64,000 nt of DNA from an uncultured Christensenella sp. (GTDB lineage: Bacteria > Bacillota > Clostridia > Christensenellales > Borkfalkiaceae), in assembly GCA_910578565.1 (NCBI GenBank), contig CAJTQF010000005.1, positions 56,731-120,730 on the forward strand, in the 5' to 3' direction. Below are positions 62,830 through 64,000 of the stretch, one piece after another. Position numbers and translations under genes: made by a program. Position 1 is the stretch's first letter, and each line of letters begins with the position of its first letter. The notes below the pieces were generated by a model, which was not told the DNA's origin, searched no databases, and saw nothing but the letters and a program-made list of their open reading frames with translations.

Positions 62830-64000
62830 ATGCAAAAATTTAAAACACGTAATTTTTTAACGGTAATACTGGCATTACTGTGCGCAGTTTCAATTACTTG
62901 TGCGGTTTCGTTTCTGAGCGGTATGTTTAATTCTAAGGTTGCAAGCGCAGCGGCTACAACAAATACGTCTACAATAAAGCCGCAGCTTTCTTTCGGTACC
63001 ATAAAATATGTACAAACAACTGCTATTACTCCTTGGGGCTCTGCTGCAAATGCGCCTTTTACATTTAGTTATGCTACAAGTATGTCTGCAACTAATCCCG
63101 ATTCTGCTAACATAGCTTGTAATGCAACAAGCACAGGTGATGCAGGGACCATAAGCACTACTTTTACAATGAACTCGTATAAAAGTAAATTGATAGCTGT
63201 GCCTATACAATTGACTTTTGATTTTCCAGCAAATACGGTTTACAACATTTTGTGGGACTGGTCATTTTCCGGTGTTGTAGCTAACCAAGAGCATGCTATG
63301 CTTTATTTTAATGAGAATTTTGCTTCGTTAGATCATTTTTTGGTCGGGCTTTATGAGGGTAATTGGTCTTCGCATTCTAACCCGTATCCTTTTAATGACA
63401 CGGTAGTATACAATAATACTAATACGGATAAAACAAATTATACTTTGTATGGTATGTATTATGCATATATGAATAATAAAACAAGCGGTTCGGTTAGTTT
63501 TACATTTGATATATCGTTTAGATTTTTTGAAGGACCGCAGATAGATACTCCGCAGGCTTTGGGTGATATTGAAGATACTTATACGGGTAGCCCTATACAG
63601 TTTGGTTTTAAATATTCCGGGGAGCCTACGGTTTCAACGGTCAAACCTTTTGCACCAAGCGAAAAAACAGAATCAATTGTCTATGATAAAGCATATGAAT
63701 GTGTTGAATTAAGCTCTGTTTCAGGATTAACTTTTGACGGCGACCCTATTACTATTGCACAAAGTACAGTTGTGTTAAACGGTACAAATAACGGTGAAGG
63801 AGCATTTTCGCCGACAGATGCCGGTACATATAAAGTAAAACTAAAAATTAAAGACTCTTTTATTGCAAGCGGCGTTAAGTTTGACGATGGCAGTATTGAA
63901 AAAGAATTAAGTTTTACTGTAAAGCGTGCGGCAATTGCAGTTCCAACGGTATTGAATGCTACGCAGACGTATAAAGGTGGAGAATACGAGTTTAGCGTAA
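62830..64000 (+). CDS. Secreted surface protein, N-terminal part (3' end outside window)
   Basis: The frame is open from ATG 62830 (AAGGGG site 8 nt upstream) to the window end, 390 codons. A signal peptide is clear: charged MQKFKTR, hydrophobic core LTVILALLCAVSITCAV, and a VASA-type cleavage region near 39-42. A Thr/Ser/Asn-rich beta-type region follows. From about 240, GDIEDTYTGSPIQFGFKY and SPTDAGTYKVKLKI resemble MBG/YDG or bacterial-Ig-like repeats of adhesins. No catalytic motif is seen. It is more A/T-rich and uses more AT-ending codons than the housekeeping genes, by eye. Confidence 0.8.
   Translation, partial: MQKFKTRNFLTVILALLCAVSITCAVSFLSGMFNSKVASAAATTNTSTIKPQLSFGTIKYVQTTAITPWGSAANAPFTFSYATSMSATNPDSANIACNATSTGDAGTISTTFTMNSYKSKLIAVPIQLTFDFPANTVYNILWDWSFSGVVANQEHAMLYFNENFASLDHFLVGLYEGNWSSHSNPYPFNDTVVYNNTNTDKTNYTLYGMYYAYMNNKTSGSVSFTFDISFRFFEGPQIDTPQALGDIEDTYTGSPIQFGFKYSGEPTVSTVKPFAPSEKTESIVYDKAYECVELSSVSGLTFDGDPITIAQSTVVLNGTNNGEGAFSPTDAGTYKVKLKIKDSFIASGVKFDDGSIEKELSFTVKRAAIAVPTVLNATQTYKGGEYEFSV

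Noticed and set aside
1..64000. CRISPR array, insertion sequence, prophage or tRNA gene
   Set aside because: I saw no regularly spaced repeats, transposase or phage genes, or cloverleaf-forming tRNA sequence. The gene order is that of an ordinary chromosome.

Overview
This window looks like one contiguous piece of a low-to-moderate GC, anaerobic, fermentative Bacillota (Firmicutes) chromosome, most likely a Clostridia-type gut lineage. The evidence is a large SRP RNA with an Alu domain, an A-type RNase P RNA, a Thr T-box before thrS, an attenuated leader before infC-rpmI-rplT, MutS2, TmcAL, Pta-AckA, a ylxY-like/mlpA-like gene pair, and strong Shine-Dalgarno sites. Most recognisable promoters are sigma-A type with a 17-bp spacer. 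The species cannot be named from the sequence.

Layout. 1-8.4 kb: end of an M14 peptidase, then tadA, prs, pth, mfd and a PrsA-like lipoprotein. 8.4-11.5 kb: uppP, then an XRE regulator divergent from a NatAB-like ABC exporter, with two copies of a palindromic operator between them. 11.5-14.9 kb: SRP RNA, an Mrp-type Fe-S ATPase, and a two-gene radical-SAM/DUF4130 pair of unknown function with a structured leader. 14.9-17.1 kb: a two-component system. 17.2-22.6 kb: uvrB, uvrA and a GNAT. 22.6-27 kb: a ferritin-like protein, two flavoproteins and a transglutaminase-like protein. 27-32.7 kb: pyk, rnpB, tmcAL, pta and ackA. 32.8-39.5 kb: yceD, rpmF, asnS, asparaginase, nitroreductase, copper ATPase and an ArsR regulator. 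39.6-42 kb: a secreted pectate-lyase-like lipoprotein. 42-54.5 kb: uvrC, HAD, U32, mutS2, NodB-like, M16, a hypoxanthine-DNA glycosylase, an AlkD-like protein and tex. 54.6-62.4 kb: acpP, leuS (minus), thrS, infC-rpmI-rplT, an rRNA methyltransferase and yebC. 62.5-64 kb: a large structured RNA with its own promoter and terminator, then the start of a secreted surface protein that runs off the window.

How the genes work together. The core is housekeeping: translation, nucleotide excision repair (uvrA, uvrB, uvrC, mfd), base excision repair, and acetate fermentation (pyk, pta, ackA). TmcAL, which uses acetate to modify tRNA, sits next to the genes that make acetate. The accessory part is small: copper export, a NatAB-like exporter, and two secreted proteins.

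The least ordinary signal is the ~257-nt RNA at 62554-62810. It shows a long-range closing helix, two internal hairpins, a possible 8-bp pseudoknot and mutually exclusive antiterminator/terminator pairings, and it ends just upstream of the surface-protein start. It reads like an undescribed riboswitch-type leader or a stand-alone structured RNA. Other items worth a look are the rSAM/DUF4130 leader, an internal start that could release a CopZ-like chaperone from CopA, a DKTAT in place of DKTGT in that ATPase, an AUC start for infC, and a NodB protein lacking its first catalytic Asp pair.
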